DNA of 29,842 nt from a bacterium (GTDB lineage Bacteria > UBP14 > UBA6098 > JAFGQG01): NCBI GenBank assembly GCA_016930435.1, contig JAFGGQ010000092.1, positions 1-29,842 of the forward strand, written 5' to 3'. Made by a program: the position numbers and the translations under genes. The notes beneath the pieces were generated by a model, which saw nothing but the letters and a program-made list of their open reading frames with translations, did no database searches and was not told the DNA's origin. Shown here piece after piece: positions 1 to 8,242 of the stretch (the first letter of the stretch is position 1; each line of letters starts with the position of its first letter).

Positions 1-169
1 CTCCAAATTTTATAAGGCCAAACTGAAAATATTCCGTCAATTTCTTTTATGTTAATTATATAATAGAAGTTTAATATGCTAATGTCAAATGAAAAGCTAA
101 CTAAAAGGCTTTTCGGCAGGAGATGAAAAGTGGTTAATTTCGGTTGTTAGGATTGATACAAGAATTGTA
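1..169. other. AT-rich gene-free leader
   Basis: I see no credible coding frame here. It contains a TATAAT at 59-64 without a good -35 box, and a 7-base inverted repeat (91-97 with 108-114) with no T-run after it. It probably holds the end of an upstream intergenic region. Confidence 0.5.
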
Positions 170-197
170 TTGACATTTGCTAATACGTTTGTAACTT
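170..197 (+). promoter_or_regulatory. Putative promoter of the cDPGS-family gene
   Basis: A perfect TTGACA (170-175) is followed after 16 bases by TAACTT (192-197), about 60 bases before the start codon at 258. A TAnnTTTG match (184-191) also lies here but has no fitting -33 box. The same TTGA-N16-TAnnTT layout recurs at other gene starts in the window, which raises my confidence a little. Confidence 0.4.
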
Positions 198-219
198 GCC
201 ACTTTGTTTACTTTGGCAA
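196..219. repeat. Inverted repeat in the leader of the first gene
   Basis: TTGCCA (196-201) and TGGCAA (214-219) form a perfect 6-base inverted repeat with a 12-base loop. It overlaps the end of the putative -10 box and the expected transcription start, so it could be a regulator site or a weak 5' hairpin. It may also be chance in AT-rich DNA. Confidence 0.3.
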
Positions 220-257
220 TTAAAAATATTATAAAATATACAAGTAGCGAGGTAAAA

Positions 258-1583
258 ATGGCAGCAAAGAGAGTGATAATTATGGGGGCAGCAGGAAGGG
301 ATTTCCATAATTTTAATACCTTTTTCAGGGACAACAAGGATTATCAGGTAGTGGCGTTTACCGCTACCCAGATCCCGGATATAGAGGATCGCTTATATCC
401 GCCTGAATTAGCGGGTAAACTGTATCCAAAAGGGATACCCATATTCCCTGAGGATGAACTTGTAGTATTGATTCAGGAAAACCATATAGAGGAGGTTATT
501 TTCGCTTACAGCGATGTCAGCCATGAATATGTAATGCATCTTTCTTCGTTTGTAAATGCTGCAGGCGCTGATTTCAAGCTAATGGGTTTACGGAACACTC
601 TTATCAAGAGCAAGAAACCGGTAGTAGCAATCTGTGCCGGCCGGACCGGTTCGGGCAAGAGCCAGACCACCCGCCGGGTAGCCGAGATACTTGCCGGCAT
701 GGGCAAAAAGGTAGCGGTCATCAGACATCCCATGCCCTATGGGGACCTGAAAAAGCAGGTATGGCAAAGGTTTGCCAGTCTTGCCGATTTGAAAAAACAT
801 AAATGCACCATCGAGGAAATAGAGGAATACGAGCCACATATCAGTGCCAAAAGGGTCGTCTTCGCAGGAGTTGATTACCAGAAAATTCTCAAGGAAGCGG
901 AAAAAGAGGCGGATATAATACTCTGGGATGGGGGTAATAACGATACCTCCTTTTATATGGCCGATCTTTATATAACAGTTGTTGACCCTCATCGGGTGGG
1001 CGATGAAATCACCTATTACCCTGGTGAATCTAATATTTACCTGGCCGATGTTATCATAGTGAACAAGGTAGTCACTGCAGAATATGAAAAGGTGTTGGAG
1101 CTGGAAGAGAATTGCCGGGCTCTTAATCCCGAAGCGATAATAATCGAAGCTGCTTCTCCCATTACGGTAAGCGATCCGGATAGCATTTTGGGTAAGCGTG
1201 TTATCGTCGTGGAAGATGGCCCTACGCTGACCCATGGCGAGATGAAATTCGGCGCCGGTGTGTTAGCCGCGCTGAAATTCGGCGCCGCTGAGATAATTGA
1301 TCCCCGGCCATTCCTGGTAGGCTCGATCCTGGAAACCTTCGAAAAATATCCCTATATTGAAAACCTGGTGCCAGCGATGGGGTATTCAACCCAACAGGTT
1401 AAAGAACTGGAGAAAACCCTGAATAATTCTGATGCTGAACTTGTTATCATCGGCACCCCTATCGACCTCACCCGTATTGTTAAAATAAATAAGCCCACGG
1501 TAAGGGTTCAATACGAGCTTCAGGAGATCGGAAAACCAGATCTCGAGGGCATATTAAAACAGTTTATTAAGAAAAACAAGTAG
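258..1583 (+). CDS. Cyclic 2,3-diphosphoglycerate synthetase-family P-loop protein
   Basis: A 441-residue cytoplasmic protein resembling the cyclic 2,3-diphosphoglycerate synthetase family, named for a methanogen enzyme that makes a cyclic thermoprotectant from 2,3-diphosphoglycerate with ATP. Bacterial homologues, often labelled GTPase, mostly have no known role. The N-terminus looks like a Rossmann-type nucleotide fold (MGAAGRDFHNF, residues 9-19). A Walker A motif GRTGSGKS follows at 128-135, then DGGNND at 223-228 and an NK-type loop near 268. I chose the ATG at 258, preceded by GAGG, because it puts the conserved MGAAGRD strand at the N-terminus; an in-frame start at 204 would add 18 residues unlike the family. 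The next gene starts 20 bases downstream. No 2-phosphoglycerate kinase, the usual supplier of the substrate, is in the window, so the substrate remains open. Confidence 0.75.
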   Translation: MAAKRVIIMGAAGRDFHNFNTFFRDNKDYQVVAFTATQIPDIEDRLYPPELAGKLYPKGIPIFPEDELVVLIQENHIEEVIFAYSDVSHEYVMHLSSFVNAAGADFKLMGLRNTLIKSKKPVVAICAGRTGSGKSQTTRRVAEILAGMGKKVAVIRHPMPYGDLKKQVWQRFASLADLKKHKCTIEEIEEYEPHISAKRVVFAGVDYQKILKEAEKEADIILWDGGNNDTSFYMADLYITVVDPHRVGDEITYYPGESNIYLADVIIVNKVVTAEYEKVLELEENCRALNPEAIIIEAASPITVSDPDSILGKRVIVVEDGPTLTHGEMKFGAGVLAALKFGAAEIIDPRPFLVGSILETFEKYPYIENLVPAMGYSTQQVKELEKTLNNSDAELVIIGTPIDLTRIVKINKPTVRVQYELQEIGKPDLEGILKQFIKKNK

Positions 1584-1603
1584 CCCGTAATTTTAAATTT
1601 AAG

Positions 1604-2395
1604 ATGGCTAACACCTTAGCAATCCTTAGCCTTATAGCTGCCCTGATCAGTATCCTTTGGCTTTTTCCGGTACCTTCTATACTTGCAGTTCTATTGGGGA
1701 TTTACTCAATTAAATCGGAGCTACGGGAACAGTCGGTGGTACTCGGGACCCGGGACCGAAAGCGCTATCAAAAGCCAAAGTTCGAGTTTAATAAAGGGAG
1801 CAGCATTGCCCGGGCTGGAGTGATCATAGGGGGCATAACCCTTATCCTGAGCCTGGTCTTTGTCACTGCCTTTGATACTTGCCGGGCTGGCGGGGAAAAC
1901 GCTATGGGAGACCTTATCGTTGAAGGGGATAAGGTACTGATCTACAAGTTCGCTTTTGGAAGTTCCGGCCCTCAAGAAAACGACCTTGTAGCCTTCCGCT
2001 TCCCCCTGAATCCCAGCAAAACCTTTATTCAGCGCTGTGTAGCCAATGGCGGAGATGTTGTCAGATTAATCAATAAGCAATTATTGGTCAATAATCACCC
2101 TTATAGGGAAAGCAGCATGATCTTCCGATCCCAGGCCGAAGTGCTTCCCGCGGTGATCTCTAACCGGGATAATTTTGGACCCTATGTAGTCCCTGGGAAC
2201 AGTTTTTTTCTGCTAGGAGATGATCGCGACAATTCCTTTAAGGATGGTCGTAATTCCGGGGCGGTACACAAGGAATACCTGATCGGCAAACCGGTTTTTA
2301 TTTTATATTCCTTCAGACCCTCGGCAAAATTCCGGCTATCCACAATTTTTGAAAGGTTAAATCTTAAGCGCATCGGCCCAATAAGGGATTTCTGA
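1604..2395 (+). CDS. Signal-peptidase-I-like (S26) membrane protein, catalytic dyad lost
   Basis: 263 residues. The N-terminus has a DUF4190-like pair of membrane helices (about 4-36 and 69-90), followed by a periplasmic domain with the type I signal peptidase fold. The late conserved box is recognisable as GDDRDNSFKDGR (205-216, usual GDNRDNSxDSR), as is the GDK of the first box (108-110). The two catalytic positions are changed: the Ser-Met of the usual SGSM motif reads Ala100-Met101 (ENAM), and the general-base Lys of the usual IKR motif reads Gln143 (FIQR). By family knowledge it should not cleave signal peptides. It may be a structural or binding relative, or use another chemistry. It lies 20 bases after the cDPGS-family gene and 7 before cca. 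No clear ribosome binding site is seen, so translation may depend on coupling. Confidence 0.75.
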   Translation: MANTLAILSLIAALISILWLFPVPSILAVLLGIYSIKSELREQSVVLGTRDRKRYQKPKFEFNKGSSIARAGVIIGGITLILSLVFVTAFDTCRAGGENAMGDLIVEGDKVLIYKFAFGSSGPQENDLVAFRFPLNPSKTFIQRCVANGGDVVRLINKQLLVNNHPYRESSMIFRSQAEVLPAVISNRDNFGPYVVPGNSFFLLGDDRDNSFKDGRNSGAVHKEYLIGKPVFILYSFRPSAKFRLSTIFERLNLKRIGPIRDF

Positions 2396-2402
2396 TCAGG
2401 TC

Positions 2403-3788
2403 ATGCAAAGCCAATTAGAAGCCCTGTCCAAAAGCCTGTATCAGATTTTTCCTGCCGATATAGCTTCTCAAATCCAGTCAAAAGGAGAACTCTATCTGGT
2501 TGGGGGAGCCCTTCGCGATTTCCTGCTTTTAGGCTATTTTCCAAATCCTGAACTGGATTTTCTGGTCACCGGTGTAACTCAGGATGATTTATTGGCCATA
2601 CTAAGAACTCGCGGTACGGCCCGGTACGTGGGTCGTTCCTTCCCCGTAATAAAGTTCCATACCCGTGATGCCCCGGCAATCTTCCATGATTTCGCCCGGC
2701 CCACACTGCACCGGAATTTTGAATTATATGATCAGCCGTTACCCGAGGTAAGCCTTGAGGAGGATTTGAGCTCCCGCGATTTCACTATAAATGCCATGGC
2801 TTTTCACCTCCAAACTAAAACCCTTATCGATCCGCACCAGGGCGTAAATGACATCTCGGGACAAACCATTCGGCTTACCGCAGCGGAGGCACTGAAGAAT
2901 GACCCCCTGAGAATATTGCGAGCGCTCCGTCTGGCGGCTCAACTAAAATTCAATATCGATGCTCAGACCTATAAGTTGATAAGCCAACAGGCCGGTTTGA
3001 TCGGGGAGGTTTCAGTGGAAAGGGTTCGGGAGGAGTTCATCAAGCTATTGACCAGGGCCTCGCTGCCCGGAATAGCTTTTATCCAGATGCAGGAAGTTGG
3101 GCTTTTAAAGATGCTGCTGCCGGAGCTGGAGCAATGCGTGGGTATCACCCAGCCCGGAGGGAGACATCTCCACGATGTTTTTTACCATTCCCTGAAGACG
3201 GTTGATTTTGCGCCTCCTGACCTCGTTATCCGCCTGGCTGCGCTATTCCACGACGTAGGTAAACCTGCCCGAAAATTCATACCCGAAGACGGCCGGGCAA
3301 GATTTTACGGCCATCAACAGCTATCCGAAAACATGGCAAGAAAAAGACTGAATATCCTGAAGTTTCCCAAGAATACAATCACCCAGGTGGTCACACTGAT
3401 CCGAAACCACATGTTCACCCATAAAGTGACCCCTAAAGGGATACGCCGCCTGATCAGCCGGGTAGGAGAAGACCTCATACCCATGCTATTCCAGCTTCGA
3501 TATGCGGATATGAAGGCTCAGGACCCCCGGCTTTCACTCAAGGAAGACCAGGAATTCGAAGAAAAAGTAAACAAGGTTATCTTCAGCAAACCACCCCTGA
3601 CGGTTACCGATCTCGATATCAACGGTTACCAGATTATGGACACCTTTGGCCTTCCACAGGGCAAGCTTATCGGTCAGATCTACAAGCACCTGCTTGATAA
3701 AGTCCTTGAAGACCCGGAGAATAACAAAAGGGATAAATTATTGGAATATGTGAAAATATTTCTTGATTCTTTTAGGGAAAATGATTAA
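2403..3788 (+). CDS. cca: tRNA nucleotidyltransferase (CCA-adding / poly(A) polymerase family) with HD domain
   Basis: 461 residues, class II nucleotidyltransferase. This family builds or repairs the CCA end of tRNA, or adds tails to RNA, from CTP and ATP. The head has LVGGALRD (32-39), then the metal-binding acids as E50-L-D52, where the family usually has D-x-D, then SRDFTIN (124-130) and the nucleotide-selecting helix DPLRILRALR (167-176). An HD phosphohydrolase domain follows, with FHDVGKP at 282-288, as in CCA enzymes with 2',3'-phosphatase or phosphodiesterase activity. The start is 7 bases after the previous stop, so the two are probably co-transcribed. Because some bacteria split C- and A-addition between two enzymes, I cannot say from sequence whether this one adds all three bases. 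Confidence 0.88.
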   Translation: MQSQLEALSKSLYQIFPADIASQIQSKGELYLVGGALRDFLLLGYFPNPELDFLVTGVTQDDLLAILRTRGTARYVGRSFPVIKFHTRDAPAIFHDFARPTLHRNFELYDQPLPEVSLEEDLSSRDFTINAMAFHLQTKTLIDPHQGVNDISGQTIRLTAAEALKNDPLRILRALRLAAQLKFNIDAQTYKLISQQAGLIGEVSVERVREEFIKLLTRASLPGIAFIQMQEVGLLKMLLPELEQCVGITQPGGRHLHDVFYHSLKTVDFAPPDLVIRLAALFHDVGKPARKFIPEDGRARFYGHQQLSENMARKRLNILKFPKNTITQVVTLIRNHMFTHKVTPKGIRRLISRVGEDLIPMLFQLRYADMKAQDPRLSLKEDQEFEEKVNKVIFSKPPLTVTDLDINGYQIMDTFGLPQGKLIGQIYKHLLDKVLEDPENNKRDKLLEYVKIFLDSFREND

Positions 3789-3791
3789 AAT
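3763..3791 (+). promoter_or_regulatory. Putative promoter of the sucCD-kor operon
   Basis: TTGATT (3763-3768), a 17-base spacer and TAAAAT (3786-3791) overlap the 3' end of cca, about 55 bases before sucC. This would separate the metabolic operon from the upstream genes. The -10 box fits the sigma-70 consensus at five of six positions, the -35 box at four. Confidence 0.35.
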
Positions 3792-3846
3792 TCGCAACTA
3801 TTTAAAATAACATTACTAATTGTTAAATTAATACAAAGGGGCTGGC

Positions 3847-4983
3847 ATGAAGTTACAAGAGTATCAGGCGAAAGACATTATGGAGAGTGCCGGGATCCCG
3901 GTCAAGCCGGGCAAGGTGGCCACTACTCCCCAGGAGGCGGTAGCCATATACCGGGAAATGGGGGGTCAGGTAGTGGTCAAATCCCAGGTATTAGTTGGTG
4001 GCCGCGGGAAGGCCGGGGGGATCAAACTGGCGACTAACGAAACCGAGGTTCGGGAAAAAGCATCCGCCATTTTAGGCATGGACATTAAGGGGATCACGGT
4101 TAAAAAGGTTCTCATCGCGCCGGCAGTGAACATTGCCGCTGAGACCTACATCGGCATCGTGATAGACCGCAAGACCCAATCCCCGGTCATCATGGTTTCT
4201 CCGGCCGGCGGTATTGATATCGAAGAAGTTGCCAAGAAAACCCCGGAGAAGATATTTATGACCGCTATTAATCCCTTCCTGGGTGTGCTTCCATACCAGG
4301 CCCGGGCGCTGGCCAGCAAGCTTTTTCAGGATCCAGCCCAGATTAAAAAAACTGCACGTGTTATCACCCTGCTTTACCAGGTCTTCGTTGATAATGACGC
4401 ATCCCTGGCCGAAATAAACCCATTCTGCGCTGATGATACCGGCGAATTATGGGCCGTGGACGCTAAAATCCTCCTGGATGACAACGGTCTGGTCAAACAT
4501 CCACAAAATGAATCGCTGCGGAATTTGGACGAAGAGATCCCGGAGGAGGTAGAGGCCCGGAACAGCGGATTATCCTTCGTTAAATTAGACGGCAATATTG
4601 GTTGCATGGTCAACGGTGCCGGACTGGCTATGGCTACTATGGATATAGTAAAGTATTTCGGGGGCGAGCCGGCTAATTTCCTGGATATCGGGGGCAGTTC
4701 ATCACCCGAAAAGGTTATCACCGCGATGAACATCATTACCAATGACCCCAATGTTAAAGTTATCATGGTTAATATTTTCGGGGGCATCACCCGCTGTGAC
4801 GACGTAGCTAATGGGATTATCGAGGCTCACAATAAGGTTGGCATTAAGGTTCCCATCGTGATCAGGCTGACCGGCACCAATGAAGAGGAAGCCCGTAAAA
4901 TACTGAGCGACACCGCGCTGATCCCCGTAGGTTCAATGTCAGAAGGAGCCCAGAAAGCGATCGAGATTGCTCAAACCAGGTAA
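3847..4983 (+). CDS. sucC: Succinate--CoA ligase (ADP-forming) beta subunit
   Basis: 378 residues, close to the usual length for the bacterial beta subunit. With SucD it interconverts succinyl-CoA, ADP and phosphate with succinate, CoA and ATP in the citric acid cycle. The ATP-grasp domain fills the N-terminal part: MKLQEYQAKDI at the start, VKSQVLVGGRGKAGG as the nucleotide-binding loop, and EINPF as the metal-binding site. The C-terminal CoA-ligase domain shows NGAGLAMATMD, FLDIGG and NIFGGITRCD. The start ATG follows an AAGGGG ribosome binding site. SucD begins 27 bases downstream, and the 2-oxoglutarate:ferredoxin oxidoreductase genes follow on the same strand, so both halves of the 2-oxoglutarate to succinate step are encoded together. 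Confidence 0.96.
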   Translation: MKLQEYQAKDIMESAGIPVKPGKVATTPQEAVAIYREMGGQVVVKSQVLVGGRGKAGGIKLATNETEVREKASAILGMDIKGITVKKVLIAPAVNIAAETYIGIVIDRKTQSPVIMVSPAGGIDIEEVAKKTPEKIFMTAINPFLGVLPYQARALASKLFQDPAQIKKTARVITLLYQVFVDNDASLAEINPFCADDTGELWAVDAKILLDDNGLVKHPQNESLRNLDEEIPEEVEARNSGLSFVKLDGNIGCMVNGAGLAMATMDIVKYFGGEPANFLDIGGSSSPEKVITAMNIITNDPNVKVIMVNIFGGITRCDDVANGIIEAHNKVGIKVPIVIRLTGTNEEEARKILSDTALIPVGSMSEGAQKAIEIAQTR

Positions 4984-5010
4984 TAAAGATTTATTATACA
5001 GGAGGCTAAA

Positions 5011-5883
5011 ATGGCAATTTTAATAGACGATAAGACCAAATTGGTAGTACAGGGTATAACCGGGCGGGATGGCTCATTTCATACCGGGCAGATGGTAGAA
5101 TATGGAACCAATGTAGTTGCCGGAGTAACTCCCGGCAAGGGCGGCCAGGAAGTACACGGTGTACCCGTATTTGATACCGTGGAGGAGGCGGTCAAGGTTA
5201 CCGGAGCTAATACATCGGTTATCTATGTCCCCGCCGGATTCGCCGCCGATGCCATATACGAGGCCGCTGATGCCGGTGTAGAACTGATAATCTGTATCTC
5301 CGAAGGGGTTCCCACCCTGGATATGGCCAGGGTAACTTATTATTTAAAGAACAAAGGTGTACGGCTGATCGGGCCGAATTCACCGGGTGTAACTTCACCC
5401 GGGTACTGCAAGGTGGGTATCATGCCCGGCCATATCTTCCGGAAGGGGAACGTTGGCATCGTCTCCCGTAGCGGAACCCTGACCTATGAAGTAGTAAATG
5501 CGATCACCGAGGCTGGAATGGGCCAATCTACCTGCCTGGGAATCGGTGGGGATCAAATCATCGGCTCTAATTTTATTGATATTCTGAAGCTCTTCAATGA
5601 TGATCCCCAGACCGAAGCGGTAGCATTGATCGGCGAGATCGGCGGCACCGCGGAAGAAGAGACCGCGAAATATATTGAGGCTCATTTCAATAAACCGGTA
5701 GTCGGTTTTATCGCCGGCCGGACGGCTCCACCCGGGAAACGGATGGGTCATGCCGGAGCAATAATCTCCGGAGGCAGTGGCACCGCAGCCGACAAGATCA
5801 AGGCCTTCGAGGCTGTGGGTATCCCCGTCGCCGATATCCCGGTACAAATAGCAGATTTGATCAAACAGAAACTTTCAAAGTAA
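5011..5883 (+). CDS. sucD: Succinate--CoA ligase alpha subunit
   Basis: 290 residues, full length for the family. The alpha subunit binds CoA and carries the phosphorylated histidine of succinyl-CoA synthetase. The N-terminal CoA-binding Rossmann domain has [13 protein letters not shown] and GVTPGKGG, then LIGPNSPG and [10 protein letters not shown]. The active-site His is His247 in MGHAGAI, near the C-terminus, in a typical [14 protein letters not shown] context. A strong GGAGG ribosome binding site lies about six bases before the ATG. It is the second gene of the operon, with korD starting 38 bases after its stop. Nothing unusual is seen in its sequence. Confidence 0.97.
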   Translation: MAILIDDKTKLVVQGITGRDGSFHTGQMVEYGTNVVAGVTPGKGGQEVHGVPVFDTVEEAVKVTGANTSVIYVPAGFAADAIYEAADAGVELIICISEGVPTLDMARVTYYLKNKGVRLIGPNSPGVTSPGYCKVGIMPGHIFRKGNVGIVSRSGTLTYEVVNAITEAGMGQSTCLGIGGDQIIGSNFIDILKLFNDDPQTEAVALIGEIGGTAEEETAKYIEAHFNKPVVGFIAGRTAPPGKRMGHAGAIISGGSGTAADKIKAFEAVGIPVADIPVQIADLIKQKLSK

Positions 5884-5921
5884 AATTCTTTATTTTAAAA
5901 TTTTAGACTGAAAGGTGTAAC

Positions 5922-6212
5922 ATGGTTGAAACCCAAACCGTTAGTCGAACCAAGGTGGAAAGAAAGGGTCATGAAGCCTATCTGGTGATCCTTGAGGACT
6001 GGTGCAAGGGCTGTGGCTTTTGCGTTGAGTTCTGCCCCAAACAGGTTCTGGAACTGTCAGGCAAATTTAATGTGAAGGGCTATCATCCCCCTTATGTTAA
6101 GAACCCGGAGAATTGCATTCTCTGTCAACTTTGTGAACTGTATTGTCCGGAATTTGCCATCTATCAGGAAAGCGATGATGAATCGCTGAGCAAGCAAGAA
6201 TGTACCCTGTAA
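5922..6212 (+). CDS. korD: 2-oxoglutarate:ferredoxin oxidoreductase delta subunit (2x[4Fe-4S] ferredoxin)
   Basis: 96 residues, with two classical C-x2-C-x2-C-x3-C motifs: Cys28, 31, 34, 38 and Cys65, 68, 71, 75. The last Cys of each is followed by Pro, as in 2[4Fe-4S] ferredoxins. In four-subunit 2-oxoacid:ferredoxin oxidoreductases this delta subunit carries electrons from the cluster in the beta subunit to external ferredoxin. The short N-terminal extension of about 25 residues and the position just before korA match KorD rather than a free ferredoxin. The order delta-alpha-beta-gamma is common for this complex. Start ATG with AAAGGTG upstream. Confidence 0.92.
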   Translation: MVETQTVSRTKVERKGHEAYLVILEDWCKGCGFCVEFCPKQVLELSGKFNVKGYHPPYVKNPENCILCQLCELYCPEFAIYQESDDESLSKQECTL

Positions 6213-6231
6213 TTATAATGGAATTTAATAT

Positions 6232-6246
6232 AGGAGGATACCATTG
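6232..6246 (+). promoter_or_regulatory. Strong ribosome binding site fixing the TTG start of korA
   Basis: AGGAGG (6232-6237) lies six bases before a TTG at 6244. No ATG in this frame gives a full-length KorA with such a site, so TTG is the likely start codon. Confidence 0.75.
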
Positions 6247-7401
6247 GAAAAAGCAAAAAGGGTGCTAAGCGGTGACCATTTTATTCAGGGTGACATTGCC
6301 TGTTCTGAGGGGGCAATAGCTGCTGGCTGTAATTTTTTTGCCGGTTACCCTATCACCCCGGCATCTGAAATAGCTGAGCGGATGGCCCTGCGCCAACCGG
6401 GACTGGGTGGAGTGTTTATTCAGATGGAGGACGAGATAGCTTCTATCACCGCGATTCTGGGTGCGGCCTGGGCGGGAGCTAAATCGATGACCGCTACTTC
6501 CGGCCCGGGGATATCACTGATGCTGGAAAATATCGGCCTGGGAATGATAACCGAAACCCCGTGCGTGATCGTCAACGTGCAAAGAGGGTCCCCCTCAACC
6601 GGGCTGCCCACCCTATGGGGACAATCAGATATGATGCAGGCACGTTGGGGCTCACACGGAGACTATAGCGTTATAGCTCTCTGCCCTAATTCCCCGCAGG
6701 AGATGTTCAACCTCACCATAGAAGCCTTCAACCTCTCCGAAAAATACCGCATGCCGGTATTCATTCTTACCGACGCCATTGTAGGCCACATGACCGAAAA
6801 AGTAACTATCCCCAAAGAAGAGGATATCAGGGTTTACCCCCGTCGCTATACAAAGCTTCCACCCGCGGAATACCTTCCGTATAAACCGGAAGCGGACCTG
6901 GTGCCCCAGATGATCAAGGCCGGGGATGGTTACCATATACATACTACCGGCTTGACCCACGATGAAAGGGGTTACCCGGTAATGACCGCGGATTGTCATC
7001 ACGACCTGATCTGGCGACTGATTAATAAGGTAAAGAATAACCAGGACGATATTATCCGCCTTGAGGAACGCTATATGGACGACCCCGAGATAGTAGTTGT
7101 TTCATACGGAATTTCATCACGCGTGGTCATCCCGGCGGTGATGAGGGCACGGGAAGAGGGAATCAATGTCGGCTCAATGCGTTTAATCACCGCATGGCCC
7201 TTCCCGGAAGAGCGGATCGCTGAACTTTCCGAACGGGTAAAGGGCTTCGTGGTACCGGAGATCAACTGCGGGCAGATGGTCCGTGAGGTGCAGAGAAGTT
7301 GCAAGTGTATTAAACCGGTAACCCTGCTGTCCCACCCGGGCGGAGATATCCATAGCCCTGATGATGTTTACCAAGCCATCGCGGCAATCGCAAAATCCTA
7401 A
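6244..7401 (+). CDS. korA: 2-oxoglutarate:ferredoxin oxidoreductase alpha subunit
   Basis: 385 residues with a TTG start. The alpha subunit of this family supplies the pyrimidine-binding domain and the 2-oxoacid-binding domain. Visible family signatures are AGYPITPASEIAERM, MEDEIASITAILGAAWAG (which includes the glutamate expected to contact the thiamine ring), TSGPGISLM, and NVQRGSPSTGLPT followed by GQSDM. The C-terminal half has the transketolase-C-like part VVSYGISSR and RLITAWPFPEERI. The GPSTG-type loop and KorD-like neighbour match 2-oxoglutarate-type (KorA) enzymes better than pyruvate enzymes, and adjacency to sucCD supports this. Substrate choice within the family is still an inference, since 2-ketoisovalerate enzymes look similar. 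Confidence 0.9.
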   Translation: MEKAKRVLSGDHFIQGDIACSEGAIAAGCNFFAGYPITPASEIAERMALRQPGLGGVFIQMEDEIASITAILGAAWAGAKSMTATSGPGISLMLENIGLGMITETPCVIVNVQRGSPSTGLPTLWGQSDMMQARWGSHGDYSVIALCPNSPQEMFNLTIEAFNLSEKYRMPVFILTDAIVGHMTEKVTIPKEEDIRVYPRRYTKLPPAEYLPYKPEADLVPQMIKAGDGYHIHTTGLTHDERGYPVMTADCHHDLIWRLINKVKNNQDDIIRLEERYMDDPEIVVVSYGISSRVVIPAVMRAREEGINVGSMRLITAWPFPEERIAELSERVKGFVVPEINCGQMVREVQRSCKCIKPVTLLSHPGGDIHSPDDVYQAIAAIAKS

Positions 7402-7420
7402 ACGGTGAGGTTTGATTATA

Positions 7421-8209
7421 ATGACCGAAACAAATACCATCTTAGCGGACACCCACCCTATGAAGTCGTTCCTGAGAACGGATCGCATCCCTCATATCTG
7501 GTGTCCCGGCTGCGGTATTGGCACTACGGTTAATGCCTTTGCCAACGCTATTAAAAGCTGTTCAATCCCCCTGGATAAAATCTGTGTAGTTTCCGGCATC
7601 GGCTGTACGGGCCGAGTCGCTGGCTACGTCAATCTGGATTCCTTTCATACCACTCATGGCCGGGCAATACCCTTCGCTACCGGCCTCAAACTGGCCAATC
7701 CTGAACTGGAAGTGTTCGTTATCTCCGGGGATGGCGACCTCTTTGCCATCGGAGGCAATCACTTCATTCACGCTGCCCGTCGAAATATAAACATCAACGT
7801 TATCTGCGTGAATAATTTTATCTACGGGATGACCGGCGGCCAGTTGGCTCCCACTACACCCATCTCCGCTAAAACATCCACATCCCCTTACGGCAACTCC
7901 GAAAATCCTTTCAATTTACCCTTCCTGGCCGAATCAAGTGGGGCAACCTTCGTAGCGCGCTGGACCACCTATCACGTTAAGCAGCTTACCCGCGCGATCA
8001 TCAAAGCTCTCAACAAGAAAGGATTCAGCTTTATTGAGTCGATTTCACCCTGCCCCACTGTTTACGCCCGTAAGAACCGCCTGGGCATCGGACTGGACAT
8101 CATGAAATTCTACAAAGAAAACAGCACCGTAAACAATAAAGCAAATACGCGCGAAATCGGGATCGATTTTCAAAAAGAGATCGTCGTTGGCGATTTCGTA
8201 GATATTTAG
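7421..8209 (+). CDS. korB: 2-oxoglutarate:ferredoxin oxidoreductase beta subunit
   Basis: 262 residues from the ATG at 7421, preceded by GGTGAGG; an in-frame TTG nine bases earlier is possible but less likely. The beta subunit binds the thiamine diphosphate phosphates and one [4Fe-4S] cluster. It shows IWCPGCGIG with Cys28 and Cys31, a third Cys62 in GIGCTGR, and a fourth in the C-terminal SPCPTVY, the four ligands known for this cluster. The thiamine diphosphate/Mg motif starts with GDGD at 103-106 and ends with NN at 131-132, followed by YGMTGGQ. It lies 19 bases after korA and 33 bases before korC, in one operon. Confidence 0.93.
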   Translation: MTETNTILADTHPMKSFLRTDRIPHIWCPGCGIGTTVNAFANAIKSCSIPLDKICVVSGIGCTGRVAGYVNLDSFHTTHGRAIPFATGLKLANPELEVFVISGDGDLFAIGGNHFIHAARRNININVICVNNFIYGMTGGQLAPTTPISAKTSTSPYGNSENPFNLPFLAESSGATFVARWTTYHVKQLTRAIIKALNKKGFSFIESISPCPTVYARKNRLGIGLDIMKFYKENSTVNNKANTREIGIDFQKEIVVGDFVDI

Positions 8210-8242
8210 GCTCTATAAACAGGATAATAAGGAGATCATGAT

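Noticed and set aside
59-64. Perfect TATAAT as the promoter of the first gene
   Set aside because: No -35-like box lies 16-18 bases upstream and it is almost 200 bases from the start codon; such hexamers are common in this AT-rich leader.
91-114. GAAAAGC/GCTTTTC hairpin as a terminator
   Set aside because: The stem is AT-rich with a 10-base loop and there is no T-run on either strand after it; no gene end is visible nearby.
588-1235. A 215-codon open frame on the - strand
   Set aside because: It is antisense to the cDPGS-family gene, whose P-loop and family motifs are clear; its translation shows no domain and is the kind of mirror frame that appears opposite GC-balanced coding DNA.
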